This document shows positions 10,942 through 22,695 of a DNA stretch of 64,000 nucleotides, in pieces. Location of the stretch: the NCBI GenBank assembly GCA_022496805.1, contig CM040094.1:18437501-18501500 (forward strand), written 5' to 3'. The first letter of the stretch is position 1; each line of letters opens with the position of its first letter. The stretch comes from Pohlia nutans. Taxonomy: Eukaryota > Streptophyta > Bryopsida > Bryales > Mniaceae. The translations under genes and the position numbers were made by a program. The notes under the pieces are model-generated. The model worked only from the letters and a program-made list of their open reading frames with translations, did not search any database and was not told the origin of the DNA.

Positions 10942-11194
10942 CTCCCTCCGTCCCAAAGTTATTGTCATGTTTGAAAGTCATGTTTGAAAGTGCTTTTTTA
11001 AGTAGGTCAAAAAAATACTTCCTTGTGGCTAATTTTATTTAGGTTGCAATGAACACATGAAATGTTCTTCAATCATTCTAGTGACATAATTTGAAACCTT
11101 TTTTAATCATGTTTCTTACAATATGATCAATGAAATTGGCTCAAAAAATACCAAGCAAACAAGTTGGAGTCCAATAACTTTGCGACGGAGGGAG
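10942..11194. mobile_element. Stowaway-like MITE, copy 1
   Basis: Ends CTCCCTCCGTCCCAAAGTTATTG and the inverse (CGACGGAGGGAG, degraded) lie between TA dinucleotides. CTCCCTCCGTCCC with a TA target is the diagnostic terminus of plant Stowaway (Tc1/mariner) MITEs. The interior is shared with copies at 12180 and 46805. Confidence 0.9.
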
Positions 11195-11223
11195 TACTAA
11201 TTAGGGAGGAAAAACATTAATAC

Positions 11224-12697
11224 CTTGTGTAACAAAAACACCGCATATGCTGACCTAGTCGTATCCTGACCCTCAGAGAGTAATGAAAACTCAACAACCG
11301 ATCTTTGTGAGCCATACTGTGGGGCAACCGTAGCTGTTACAGCGTCCACTGCAGGAGGCTCAATGGCTGGACAATAGTCTTGAATGAATGAACGTGACGC
11401 CATTTGACGAATAGGATACCGCAGTTGCACATCAAGATACCGTGCGGCAAGAGTTACAACCTGATTCATGCACAAGCAGCTGTCAGCAAAACCAACACAA
11501 TAGAGTTATCCTAAAAGAGAAGTTGTGTTTGAACAAGATATCATGTGTTTTGATTTAACATACTCTAAATAGTTCAAAGATGTAGAAGAGCTTAGTGGCC
11601 TCTCATTATTAGGTGTGTAAGAGCTTGGTGGTCTTCAAACTCATGCACAACTAGTTTAGTTGTCAAAAAAGACGGCTAAACTAGTTTACCATGAGTTTGA
11701 AAACCACCAAGCTCTTATACACCTAATAGTGAGAGACCACCAAGCTCTTTCAAACTTCATAACTATTTAGAGTGAACAAATAAGAGTACATTAAATCAAA
11801 ACACATAGTATCTTACTCAAACACCACTTGACTTTTAGGATAACTCCAATTTGCAACCTAAGAAACAGAGAGCTTATTGATTGATTAGGGCTCAATTGCT
11901 CACATGGCCAACGTATCCAAGAGCAGTTGCAGACATGTCGTTCTCGATTTTCTCCTTGGCAAGTCCTAACAGCTTCTTTCCAGGCTCCGATAATGCCATG
12001 CCCGCAATAACTAAAGACGAACTATCTTTATTTACAGCCTCCCTTTCCGCTTCTGCTCAAATGTCAGCATAAAGAGCTTACTTAGACATGGTAGCCAATT
12101 GGTTACATCATCTCTAATAGCACAACTAAAAGTAGTTGCATAAATTCAGGGTCGAACAAGATAATTCGTGAATCATGTACTCCCTCCGTCCCAAAGTTAT
12201 TGTCATGTTTGAAAGTGACGTTCAAAAGTGGTTTTTTAAGTAGGTAAAAAAAATACTTCCTTGTGGGCTAATTTTATTTAGGTTGCAATGAACACATGCA
12301 ATGTTCTTCAATCATTCTAGTGGCATAATTTGAAATCTTTTTTAATCATGTTTCTTACAATATGATCAATGAAATTGGCTCAAAGAAATACCAAGCAAAC
12401 AAGTTGACAATAACTTTGGGACGGAGGGAGTAATTAATTAGGTCAAAACTACATGCATCAGTGGAAGAACCTCTTTCTCGGACATGGCACATAAGGGAGA
12501 TTTATGAGCAAGAATGTACCTGCTTGTAAAGACTGAAAAATGGCTCGAAAAGTTTTCTTCTTTGCCAGATCTCCAGATGCAACGAGCACAACCAGAGAGG
12601 CAGCCACCAGCCACACTCTTTGATTGAGGTGGCTGAACCGACTTAGGGTTTCCAGAAACTGCGAGTGCAACGTTCCGACGGCTGGTGGAGCGGCCAT
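11224..12697 (-). CDS. VPS38: VPS38/UVRAG-like protein, short and C-terminally incomplete
   Basis: Three exons fit in frame: 12697-12520, 12052-11904 and 11460-11224, with donors GTACAT, GTGAGC and GTATTA and AG acceptors. The joins restore codons (G|AA, then a phase-0 join). The last exon is the recognisable part: LGYVGHVVTLAARYLDVQLR, then YPIRQMASRSFIQDYCP, then EGQDTTRSAYAVFLLHK. This matches the conserved C-terminal block of plant UVRAG-like proteins (Arabidopsis VPS38), a subunit of the class III PI3-kinase complex in endosomal sorting and autophagy. The family is much longer: the N-terminal C2 and long coiled coil are missing, and no exon follows LHK (expected IEQLLN-like sequence). 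A Stowaway and a foldback MITE occupy the two introns and another Stowaway lies downstream. A truncated duplicate is more likely than a working gene. Confidence 0.6.
11501..11847. mobile_element. 345-bp foldback MITE in a VPS38-like intron
   Basis: The two halves are inverse copies: GAGTTATCCTAAAAG at the left pairs with CTTTTAGGATAACTC at the right, and the ATCAAAACACAT, ACTATTTAGAGT and AAGAGCTTGGTGG blocks follow in mirror order to a centre near 11675. Flanking CAAT may be the target duplication. Non-coding. Confidence 0.75.
12180..12430. mobile_element. Stowaway-like MITE, copy 2
   Basis: CTCCCTCCGTCCCAAAGTT and AACTTTGGGACGGAGGGAG form perfect termini between TA dinucleotides. It is very similar to the copies at 10942 and 46805 and lies in the first intron of the VPS38-like gene. 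Confidence 0.92.
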
Positions 12698-12931
12698 CGC
12701 CCATCGGCTTGTTACACTGCTTGTCAATCATTAAACCCTAAAGGGCCAAGACAATTCACGATCATGTTGTAAAAAAGGGAATTTCCGTGAGGACAGATTT
12801 TATATCAGTGAAGAGCATTGGATGTGTTGATGCAAAAAAAAGCATTGAATTGTTGGAGAAAAGAAAATGCTCATATGATTTGACTCAAAAATGCTAAGAA
12901 ATGAGGGTCAAAGTATGGAAGAGACGCTTGC

Positions 12932-13144
12932 TTATAAATCGCCAAAAGAGGCACTCGCCACTTTCTTGTTGCATTTTAGCTGATTAATGTCAATCTCCCA
13001 GTCATCGACGCTGGACTTCGACGGAGTTGCTGCACCGTTGTGTCCATTGCTGGGGTTTCGCAACCCAGAAGATTCGGGTCCCGTTAATGATGGAGAGGAC
13101 GCCAGCAGCAGCAAGAGCACAGTGCTCCAGGGTCCCCTGGCCAT
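12932..13144 (-). pseudogene. Raf-like (STY8/17/46-type) kinase N-lobe fragment fused to a hydrophobic N-terminus
   Basis: The minus frame starts MARGPWSTVLLLLLASSP, a good signal-peptide shape, and ends with WEIDINQLK followed by KVASASFGDL. The latter is the start of the kinase domain of plant ACT-domain Raf-like kinases, whose glycine loop normally reads KVASGSYGDLYKG. Two differences stand out: Gly to Ala in the glycine-rich loop, and a stop at the point where Tyr-Lys should follow GDL, apparently from a small deletion. No further kinase subdomain is seen. This is a kinase fragment captured next to an unrelated upstream sequence. Expression is unknown. Confidence 0.5.
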
Positions 13145-13339
13145 CGCTGCCACGCCATTGAGAGATCTGCACGACGTGAAGACCCTGCGAGATGAAGAAG
13201 GTCCTCGAGGTCTCGACTGCGATGAATACGGCAACTTGGAACGGTCGTGCAAGTAGTCTGGAACAGTCTTGGTGACGAGACGAAATGGAACAGTCATGGT
13301 GATGAAATGGAATTGTCATGACGACGAACCTACCATCCA

Positions 13340-14207
13340 ATGTATGCTAAACCAGCTCCGACTTTCGTCGTCACTGGAATTATAAATGTTGCTTCTACAA
13401 CTTCAATGAAGTTTGGTCCAAAAGAGAAACCGAGAAGCACGATGTTTAGTAATTATCCATACGGTCAAACTTTCAAAAAATGTTTTAGATACTCATTAAA
13501 CGAATTTAGAAGCATTTATCGTTGAATATTCACCTAAATTACAAATTTTGTTTTTAGAATTTGAAATTTGGTATGATTGGTTGAAAATAGACATTCTATC
13601 CTAAAGTTCAAAAAAGAAAAATTTTAGAAAGAGGGAACATCATTACTTTCCCGAAATAGTAAGTTTTGTAACACTAGGACAATGTTGAGGTGTTTGTCTT
13701 TGAAAATTTCTCCTTGATGGAGTTTAACTCCGATTGACATGATTCAAATTGGGTTGGAAAGTAGACTTGATTTCCTATTTGAAAATATTTTTTATTTTCT
13801 GAAAAAGTTATTTTTTCATCTCGGGCAGCCCGTAAAAAAAGGGCAGCGACCATAAAATGGTTGATCGGTCACTTAGGGGTTAAACATGATTTTCCATAAT
13901 AAGTAGAATCAAATAGTGAAAACCATACCATCTTGTAATGCATGTTATTCCAATTTCAATATAATATTTTTTGAATTTTTAATGTTAATTTTGGATTTTT
14001 AATTGAATTTCAAAAGAAAACCTTGCAAAATTAATTTTAAAATATTAATAATAAATATGATGAATCCAACCGTATAGATGTTATCTTCACATCGACATTT
14101 ATAACTTTGCTTTGTACATCAACTCCATTTTATGTTTTTATCAAACATTTTATAAAGAATCTTTGAAAACAGTGTTGAGTCGGGACCTTAAAGGGTTAAA
14201 GGGTTAA
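13340..14207 (+). mobile_element. family A element inserted in family B, left side lost
   Basis: Family A sequence, recognisable from about 13385, ends CACTTAGGGGTTAA at 13883. Directly behind it family B resumes at the point that reads GACC-TTAA-ATATGATTTT elsewhere and runs to GTCGGGACCTTAAAGGGTTAA at 14199, with a second GGGTTAA at 14207. So family A hit the internal TTAA of a family B copy, the same TTAA used by the insertion at 7458. The left flank of both is missing. Confidence 0.7.
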
Positions 14208-15865
14208 GAAGAATGAAAAGAGAAATATAGAAAAGTAATATCTATATAGCTACACTAAATAGGTAGATTAGTGTTAGATAATTATAAGATTTGAAAATAT
14301 TATAAATTTTTACTCTCGACAAAAAAAACTACCAAAAACATTGATTCCAATACTATTGAAAGATCCCCATCTTGACCAATATAGGGGGTAAAAAAATTGG
14401 TCAACAGTGAAAACTTACAACATGTTTATGTAAATTAATGTATCTAACACTAATCTACCTATTTAGTGTACTTCTTACTTGCTTGGGGCAGGCGAGGCCT
14501 TGGATAAACTTTATCTATTTCATGCAACTGTATAAATAAGCATTTTAATTGCATTCCCATCGCCAAAATCGTTGAAGCACAAAAATCACTTGAATTTAGT
14601 ACTGTACTTCGAGTTTATGAGTGCAGTACATGCCAAAATTCAAGGCAAAATTGGTCAATATATAATTTTGGACAATTGTATTTACAGAAAGAGCAAATTG
14701 TAGATTACGTGAAATCTCAAAGTTTTGCCTTGAAGACTTCACTATGTGCACCTCTTCTACATAGCATAATAGAACAATATAAGCCAACAACCTTTTACAA
14801 TGGGAACACACTTTGTTACAATTACAATTAGAAAGTATAGGTGGCAGTGACACAATAGTCCCAAAATTCATAGAAAACAAATGGCATTTATTCATTGCTT
14901 AAAAAGGTGGATCGTGAAGATTCTCTTTTGATCCAATTTTCAAAAGGATGCTTCATTGCATTGTTCTATTATATTATGTACACTGTAAGCTATTCTGAAA
15001 TAAAAACTTACAAATTATTGTTTTATGGATAAAAATCAGAGAGCTCCTCTTTGGGAGCATGCACATATTTGATATATCCTTGAACATAATTTTCTACAGT
15101 GTGATTTGCTTCAATCGCATTCAAATACGGAGTAACGAGCTATGATTGGGACAATATTCCTAGCAACAAGAAAACTGGGAAATCCAAGCCCCCCCCAATT
15201 GCACTACCTTGGAGAACTTGGCTTGACATGTGAACATTGTCCAATCAGATGTATACCCAACATGACACTTATTCTAAGTGTTCAATTAGAGAAAGACGTA
15301 TACATGTTACAATACATAGAACTCAACCAGAGATTAATACCAAGACATACACATCAAGTTGATCTTTCACTAGTTGAAATGGTGGTCATTGGGCACCAAG
15401 AAATAGTGTCAGAGCATGCTCTGAAGGTTCATATTGACATTAGCTCAGTGCCAATATGGGCCGCCAAGCATGGACTTTATAAGACATAAGATTATCTCAA
15501 TGCAAAATAAAGATGCTCGATCATACATAAAAAAAAAACTGAGACTCCATCAATAAGGAATGCATATGGAACGTGTTAGGATAACACCAAAATAACATTA
15601 CAGAAGAGGAAAGGGAATCCCTAACAGTCTCTTTAATTACATTTCATTTGTATGCGACATTTCAGCTCATGAGCGAATAAACAGTCTCTACACAAAAACC
15701 CTACCCGCTACAAACATACATACATGATATAGAACTGAGACGGTAAGCTACATCGAGCTACCGAGATACCAGAAAGAGCTTTGATTCAATTAAAGGAACA
15801 TTCTCTCGCAGCCTCATTTTATGTTCCGTGATCCCTCCATTCATTCAAGATGACTCGTGTCGCAT
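14208..15865. other. intergenic DNA, no gene recognised
   Basis: Frames at 14596-14895 (minus) and 15142-15489 (plus) show no known domain or splice logic. A TTAGTGTTAGATA-like word occurs in inverted form at about 14270 and 14455, which suggests a further small inverted-repeat element of about 190 bp. The part next to 15866 is the 3' flank of the LEA-like gene. Confidence 0.4.
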
Positions 15866-17273
15866 TTACAACTCTTCGTTTTGCACCTTCTCGGCACCGT
15901 CACTGGCCATTTTCAAGCCCGAGTCCACTCCCTCGCTCACTTTCTCCTTGGCGCTCTCGCCAGCCTCTGCTGTGGAGTCCTTGGCGGTCTGGGCAGTCTC
16001 GGATGCCTTGAATGCAGCATCTGCAAGGAGAATCACATTAGATACCCAAACTTGATAAAAGTCTATTGTTTCTACTTCCAAAAAGTTGTTCAAAATGCTG
16101 GTGTGGAAGACCTAACCCTCCGAGATAACTGTAACTGAATTCATCTAAGAAAGTTTCTCACCTGATGCAGTGTCTGCTGCTGTGTCCTTTCCAGCCTTCG
16201 CCTTACTGGCGGCAGAATCCTTGGTCTCTGCTGCTTTCTCACCGGTGCCCCTGATATACATCCATCCGTATCTCAAATCAGAATTTAACCTAGAACAACA
16301 ATATTAAGACAAAGGAAATGGTCCGATCTATCTAGAATCCCGTATCACCTACTCATCACCTACTCCATGGTAAATTTCGTTGGCTAATCAATCATGGGTT
16401 ATTTTTCATAACTTGTGCCTTCCTCTTTGAACTACTAGTTCACTCCATGGAAGGGTTGTTAGTAGGAAACTTTCTATACTAGTTCAAAACGTGCCAATTC
16501 TTAGTCGTAGGTTATGTCCTATAACTGGGTCAGGACACCGGTTATGTAGTACATAACTTCACATGTGACTATTAACAAGAAAAAAAAAAAAAAAGCACTG
16601 AACTCGACAAAGAAAGGAAAGCTAGGGACTACATAAAACATGACGACTCACTAACTGGTGAGATTTTATTACAACGATACGGGAACCGAAGGGAAAAGGT
16701 GGGATGGTTGTGACTGTTAACAAAAAGTGACTAAACTCAACAAAGAGCAAGGGGAATACATAAAACATGACACACTAAGTGGTGAGATTTTATTACAACG
16801 ATACAGGAACCAAAGGGAAAAAGGTGTGATGCTGACTTGGAAGACTTGGAAACGTACTTGGAGAAGGCGTTGAGCTTCTCCTTGGCCAATTCCAGGTACG
16901 ACTTGGCTGAGTCCTGAGTGGCAGCAGCGCTATCAGCGCTCGTCGCCTTGGCGGTTTCAACGGTCTCCCCTGTCTTCTGCTGCGATTCACCAGCCAAGTG
17001 GCTGAACGTCTCCTTGGCCTTCTCGGTCCATGTCTGCGTGGCAGCAGCCCCATCAGCGCTCTTCTCCTTGGCAGCTTCCACGGTCTCCCCTGTCTTCTGC
17101 TGCGATTCACCAGCCAAGTGGCTCAACGTCTCCTTGGCCTTCTCGGTCCATGTCTGCGTTGCCTCCTTGGTTTCAGCAGCCTGGTCCTTGGCTGTACCGA
17201 AGAGGTCCGCGCTAGCAGTGACTAGAAGAGTGCCTAGCAACAGAACCGCAAACAAGGAACGGGACGACGCCAT
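15866..17273 (-). CDS. secreted LEA-like protein with a duplicated 40-residue module
   Basis: Three exons are supported: 17273-16858, 16250-16162 and 16020-15866, with donors GTACGT and GTGAGA and codons restored across both joins (AA|G and G|AT), giving 219 residues. The start is ATG-GCG-TCG. Residues 1-24 are a clear signal peptide (SLFAVLLLGTLLVTASA). The rest is Ala/Lys/Glu/Thr-rich amphipathic sequence without Cys or Trp-rich cores. A 40-residue module containing TQTWTEKAKET, SHLAGESQQKTGETVE and AAKEKSAD-type motifs occurs twice in tandem, followed by AKDSTAEAGESAKEKVSEGV-type repeats. This composition is that of group 3/4 LEA-like, desiccation-linked proteins that stabilise membranes and proteins, here probably routed to the secretory pathway. 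A poly(A)-like AATAAA inside intron 1 would allow a shorter form. The G-box/ABRE at 17486 fits ABA or drought control. Confidence 0.85.
16595..16830 (-). repeat. duplicated terminator-like segment inside LEA-like intron 1
   Basis: Two copies of about 115 bp (16595-16710 and 16720-16830) share, on the minus strand, CCTTTT(T)CCCTT(C/T)GGTTCC, CGTTGTAATAAAATCTCACC and CATGTTTTATGTA. Each contains an AATAAA signal. If exon 1 is read through its donor the frame runs across the first copy, which would give a form with a different C-terminus. Confidence 0.7.
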
Positions 17274-17375
17274 GATGCACAAGCTGGAATGAAAAAAATA
17301 CAGAGCAACAACAACCTTAAAGTCGATGAGATTTGAGCTTGAGATGGAGCAGATGGGAGTAAGAGAAGGCGGAGA

Positions 17376-17493
17376 GTTTGATATAGAGATGAGCTGGCCC
17401 AGTCTTCGGGTCTTCGAGACTGCGAGTCTTTGACACTTGTACGCTGAGAGGAAGATGGTGGCATGCCCCGCCCTGTCAGCATGGTCACGTGTC
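17376..17493 (-). promoter_or_regulatory. LEA-like gene promoter: G-box/ABRE and TATA-like box
   Basis: CACGTGTC at 17486-17493 (core CACGTG) lies about 215 bp upstream of the LEA-like ATG and is a classic ABA-response/G-box element. CTATATCAA on the minus strand near 17380 is TATA-like at about 105 bp from the ATG. The roles are inferred from sequence and position only. Confidence 0.5.
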
Positions 17494-17499
17494 GCTCCC

Positions 17500-19283
17500 T
17501 GCGTGGCCCATGTGTCCTGAAAGCCAGTTTCGAAAGGGATGAATGGGATGAATGGGCGAATCGGTCAGAGGCTAAAACTCCTAGGCCGAATGGAAGTCGG
17601 TTCGAGAAGCCTCGGAATTATACCCATATAGTATGGACCATTGTAATTCCCAAGTTCTAGGCCTCCGCACCACCGTCGACGATAGATAAATGTTGAATAT
17701 TGTGCAACCAGCCGTGAACACCACGGCATGATAATTGAATTCCAAATGATGCTTAGCACCTGTTCCTTGTTCAAATCAAGACGCCCAACTCTTAATTAGT
17801 GCGGTAGAATTAATCCCTGAAACTCATCTTTATACTTGAAAGATTCAAGGATTCGATGCTTACATGCATACTTACGTCTTTATTTATCTCAGCTCTTCGT
17901 TGTGTTCAAACACCACATGAAACAGTTCCTCTTGGAAAAATCACCACCTGGGTTCATAAATTCGCATACCAAGTCAATTAGATACGATGAAACATTTCAA
18001 GCAACAGCATAGAGGATCAAACATCAAAATGAGTGTCACGGTTATAATAATCATGGACTAATTAGATTTAATGTAAATTTCTTATGAAGCAGATGATAGG
18101 CAAGAAGGAATTTGAGTGAGTGGCTTCAATCAGTGACAGACTCCCACCTGCTATAGTGACAAGCAGATACTCTTACACGGGCGATGTCCTTGAAATCTTT
18201 TATTGAGCATCACCCCTCGCTCGCCTTCTTATATTTTTCATGCGCAGCATTCTTCTTGCGTATAAGCTCCTGAATCGAGGATTAACCCTAGTTCATGAAT
18301 TGGGCACCGAAGGATCATTACAAACTCAAGATCCTCGGTACGTGACTAATTGTGTCCAAGAGCTGGCCGTTCCTTGGCATTTGCATTGTATCGTGGGAGG
18401 ATGAGAATGTTCTGTTACATGAGACCAGAATGGCACGTACCAAAGGTAGCTTGCCTGCTGCTCCTGCTGCAGCCAGATTTTGGTTTTGCACGAGTGGGAA
18501 TCAGTCCTAGAGGAAATCTGATCGGCCATGGACTTATCTCCTTCTCTCGTTCTCGAAAAGGCTACCGGATTAGCACATAAACGCTGCTCTCCTTGACTGG
18601 GGTTGCTAACGTTAGTTAAGGATACAATTACCTTGTTGATGCTGAGTTGGGATGAATCTTGAGTCGTCCTCAAAGCACTGCCATCTCGACGCGACGACAT
18701 GCAGGTCTGCGAGTTGTTAATAGCCCTTCCCCTGCGGTATTTCGTCCCATCAACAACAGACTAGGATACCAGTTTGTCGTCCTCAAATGATCATATTACC
18801 TCCTAACGTAGCCACGCAACCCAGAAACTAGCAACTAAGCTTTGGAAGTGACCAGGTTTGCCTTGCAAAAGGCTTCTCTCCATTCCCGGTACCTTTCTCC
18901 GTTGGTCAGTAAAACAACATACAGACCAGCAGTAAACTTTCAGAGCCAGTTCATCTGCAGCAATTTGTATCCAATCTTCTGAATGACCATAGTTGTACAA
19001 AGGCAGACCAGGAGAGGCTGTATATCAATTTCATGAGAAAATTTACATGAACTCCACAAGTATCATGAAAAGACAGAACACCAGGACGGGGCACATTTTC
19101 CCTGACCCTCCTAATCAGCTCAATGGCAATATGGCTGTTGAGAACAATTCTTTTACTAAAAAAATCAACAGAAGAACGTGAAGGTGATCGTATTCAAGTA
19201 TCAAATTGGGTAGAACCTAAAAAGAACACTATCCAAGAGTGTGATCTTGAGCTTCATAGCAAGAAGCTGGAACCAGCTGTAAG
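17500..19283. other. intergenic region between LEA-like and GID8 genes
   Basis: Moderate GC in places, but no frame with a recognisable domain. Frames at 18326-18700 and 18803-19000 (minus) were examined and not recognised. The stretch next to 19284 is the probable GID8 3' UTR. Confidence 0.4.
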
Positions 19284-21303
19284 TTATGTCACAGGCTCCT
19301 CAAGAGTAGCATTGACAAGATCGTTGATTCGAGGGTAAGAAGCCTTCTCATCAAGCTGGTTTTGCGCCCAAATCAACATCTTCAGCAAACTTGGTAACTT
19401 TGGATCTGCATACACAATGACAAAAATTGAAAAATTACGCATTTTACTCCTACCTAATCACCGAAGGGTGTTCAAATTAAAATATAAAAGATCAACATAT
19501 CCTACTCCTTCATCAATACCACCCAATAGTACACCAATGGAAAAATATTTGCGTACTCACAATAATGCTTAAACCAGAATTATCATGGCATCTCAAATAC
19601 TGTAGATAGCATAGTGCACTGCAGTGCGTGGTTGATTAATGAAAAAAATTAAAATGACACAGATGCCACTTCAATAATCAAGAAACTCGGTAGAGACTCT
19701 TACCTTTTTCATGACTTTGGCTTGTAAGGATAGCAGCATTTAATTCACTAGCTGTTTTTTGGCGCTGTGCATTGTCGAGAAGTTCTTTCACCTCCTTTAC
19801 TGGGCAAGTCGAAGCGTCATCGAAAGCTAAAAGTGCAACAGTACGTTCCAGCTCTTCCAAAAAAGCGTGCTGTTTAAAAAACCATCAACGGCTCAATTAG
19901 CAATCTCTTCATCTCAAAAAACTAAGAGAAGTGGTTTAACAATATTACCATGAGCTACAATTTAGCGAGGTACTTGCAACTCCACAGAGTGTACTTTGGA
20001 GCAATGGAATGAGAAGAGACAGAAACCTATTGCATCTTTAAAGAAAAGTTGCCAACCGTATCTACAACGCACCATAAGTTTGAAAACATGCCTGACAGGT
20101 CACTGAAATAGTCACAGCATAACGTAGCTTATCAGGTTCAGCAATTGATAGACCATTAATCAAAGAGCCTGCCCAGTGCCTAAGCAGGTTGACATTGTGA
20201 ACATAACTTTCTCTCACATTGTTTTCAAGGTAAGCAAAGGAACAATGTACTGGACTGACATACATTCTCTTCTCCACGAGGGGCCAGCTCTTCTTGGGCA
20301 AACTCTAGAGCCTCTTCAACTTTGCCAGCACGAATCAACTCAATAAGCCGCTGCTGCTGCAAGTGAAAAAATAGCTGTGGATTTGTGTCGAGAATCTGTA
20401 ATTTCCAACCATGCTATCACAAGTGAGCGAGCGTACGGATTGCTTTCGTATCAGTCTCCAAAAGGAAGGCTATTTGTGATATTGACAAGTATATTAACAC
20501 TATTTTAATAACTTCATGAATCAGTAAAGGTGGAGAAGATAAAGAGCTTGTATGAACATTTCACAATCATGTGCTACCAAAGTCTTCCCACAACCTTCTT
20601 CGCATGCATATATAAGATTCCGTGATTTGGGGAATGCTTATTGAGCTCCACAATGATTACCATACTATTAAGCAAATAGCAGGAAAATTGAGGTCAGAAA
20701 GTTGTGTACAGACCTCTGGATTTAAGTCATTGACTTTCTCAATAGCATCTTCCACCTGCCCACATTGCACAGCCTTTCGAACAGCCATGCGATCAGTGAT
20801 TGTGCCAAGATCTATGTCTGCTGTTCCTCGCTGAGGAAATTGATCATTCCGCTCCATGTAGTAATGACTAATCACCAGAACCCTTTGAATTTCCCGCTTA
20901 ATAGATTCATATTATTCTCAAAATTGACGTCATCATAACAGTACTGATTCAAGCAAGACCAATAGATTCTCATATTCATCAACTCCCACTAACAACATCC
21001 TGACCACTAGCTACTTGTCCTCAAGACATCTGCAACTACTGTAGATTGAGAAACGCCAACATTAGAGAGACAAGACCACAGCGCTATCGACCATTGCCAT
21101 GGTGACGGGAGGCAATAATAATTGTAGAGGATACGTTGAGTCCCAGACTCGCGCTGGAATTTCTCAGCTGCTTCAACATAGCCTTCAGTGACCAGAAAAT
21201 TCATCACCAGCCTGTTCATATCTTCTTTCCGGATTTTGACCTCGCTCAGTTTCTTCTCCCATTCTTCCTTGGTTATCACCTTCTTTGAGGATGACTGCAT
21301 CAT
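19284..21303 (-). CDS. GID8: GID8 homologue (LisH-CTLH protein of the CTLH/GID E3 ubiquitin ligase)
   Basis: Five exons join in frame: 21303-21135, 20826-20714, 20395-20264, 19869-19704 and 19405-19284, giving 233 residues, close to the family's usual length of about 230-240. Order: N-terminal [20 protein letters not shown], LisH ([21 protein letters not shown], residues about 26-46), CTLH ([24 protein letters not shown], about 64-115, then [14 protein letters not shown]) and CRA ([13 protein letters not shown].., [15 protein letters not shown], then [19 protein letters not shown]) to a TAA at 19284. GID8 is a scaffold subunit of the nuclear/cytosolic CTLH ligase. The only loose point is exon 2: the acceptor at 20826 keeps frame with the CAAC|GTATCC donor, while a CAG at 20831 would not. 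Two in-frame ATGs start the protein. The gene appears intact. Confidence 0.93.
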
Positions 21304-22335
21304 ACCAACGTGTCACGCCCATTTAATTACAGTCTTCTACACGACATGAGGTAGCATTCCTGATCCATTAAATACTTGAGTTAAAATTTCAAACAGAATT
21401 TCCCTACACTTTGCATCAAGGCTTCTCCTAGTCTTGCGGACGTTAAATTCAATAATGAGAAAGGACTCTTAAAATTTGACGAATAGCCCTCAGAATTTCA
21501 CAATAGATCGACAGTTGATTATGAAACCCCACAATCCCTTAAAAGCGGCTCAATGAGAAAACTCGACTACTGACGCACATAGAAAACAGCCCGACCACTT
21601 TTTGGTAGAAATAATTGACCACAATGAAGAGCGCCACAGACCAAAATAGTCCATGTTGCGCAACACGCACGTCCTTCACACGCTGACAGGCATTACAGCA
21701 CTTCAGCACTTGTTACTCAAAGTCTGAAATAGAACGTGCGGAATAGGCAGACCAAGATTTTCGCATCCTCGTGAAGACGATATATTTTAGGATTCGATCG
21801 TTCGTTTTCATGACGATACGCAACGCCTCAAACGGAATATTCTTAAAGACCATAAGCTCTTCCTTTCGCAATTAGAATTAGTTGATTGGATGAGAAGGAT
21901 AGCTAACAACGACCTCATGCGAGAAGAAACTGTTCTTCAAAACAAACTATTAATCAATTCGAAACAATAATAGGCAAATAGGCATTCAGTGCTAATGCAG
22001 ACATCACTTTAAGAGACGATAGGCACATCTATATTGCCTCCATTTCATGAAGTTGACTGTAAATAGAGCAAAAATATTATGCACGACGTGTTTGGTGCTT
22101 CTAAGACAAGATTATGTAATGCAAGGATGCATGTCATCGACAGAGCCAGCGGGGAAAGAAGAGGAGGGAAGGAAAGGACGCCATACCTCGCCTTTTCCCA
22201 TGGCTAGAAGAAGATGCTCGGAGAACTTCTCTCTTTTCCCTCCTAAACTTCACCTCTGGCACTACCGACAACCGCAATTTCACTGGTAACAGGGAGCGGA
22301 CGGGCGATCAATGCGGCTTACTTAAATCTTTCTGC
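21304..22335. promoter_or_regulatory. upstream region of GID8
   Basis: This holds the GID8 5' flank and probably 5' UTR exons. No coding exon and no clear TATA box at a fixed place were recognised. Confidence 0.35.
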
Positions 22336-22695
22336 TCGTCACAAATTCGCGGTTAAACAACGCAAAATTGACACAGCCAGAAAAGGTCAAGTCACACAAA
22401 CACAGAGCTACTCAAAGCAACGAGTCACACGATCGTTACGGATTGCGAACACGACACAGTATTAGGTCAAAACCAACACAATGCAAGAAAATCATACACC
22501 GACCTTTCAGCCTTCACACAAGCGATTATCGTGATTGCAAATAGGGCTAGGTAAACACACCATTGACGGCCTCCACGGTAAGTGTCTGCGGTGTACACTT
22601 CAAGGTGGATAACCTACATCCACACGGAAAAAACTGAAAAGATCGACTCCACTTCACTCCTGTACAGAAAAAAAAGTCCTACATCAGCAAGCGCA
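22336..22695. repeat. upstream repeat R, copy next to GID8
   Basis: Blocks CGTCACAAATTCGCGGTTAA, GACACAGCCAGAAAAGGTCA, TTACGGATTGCGAACACGAC, TTAGGTCAAAACCAACA, GCAAGAAAATC and AAAAGATCGACTCCACTTCA occur in the same order at 48509-48760, about 1 kb upstream of the AspRS gene. Spacing differs by small indels. No terminal repeats were identified. Confidence 0.8.

Noticed and set aside
12987..13256. Plus-strand 89-codon frame opposite the kinase fragment
   Set aside because: The minus frame has the recognisable kinase motif; the plus frame is its shadow and has no domain.
14596..15489. Two medium frames on opposite strands
   Set aside because: No recognisable domain, splice consistency or compositional shift was seen, so they were left as intergenic.
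16918..17292. Plus-strand frame across the LEA-like exon 1
   Set aside because: Antisense shadow of the repeated LEA module; the minus frame has the signal peptide, splice logic and family composition.
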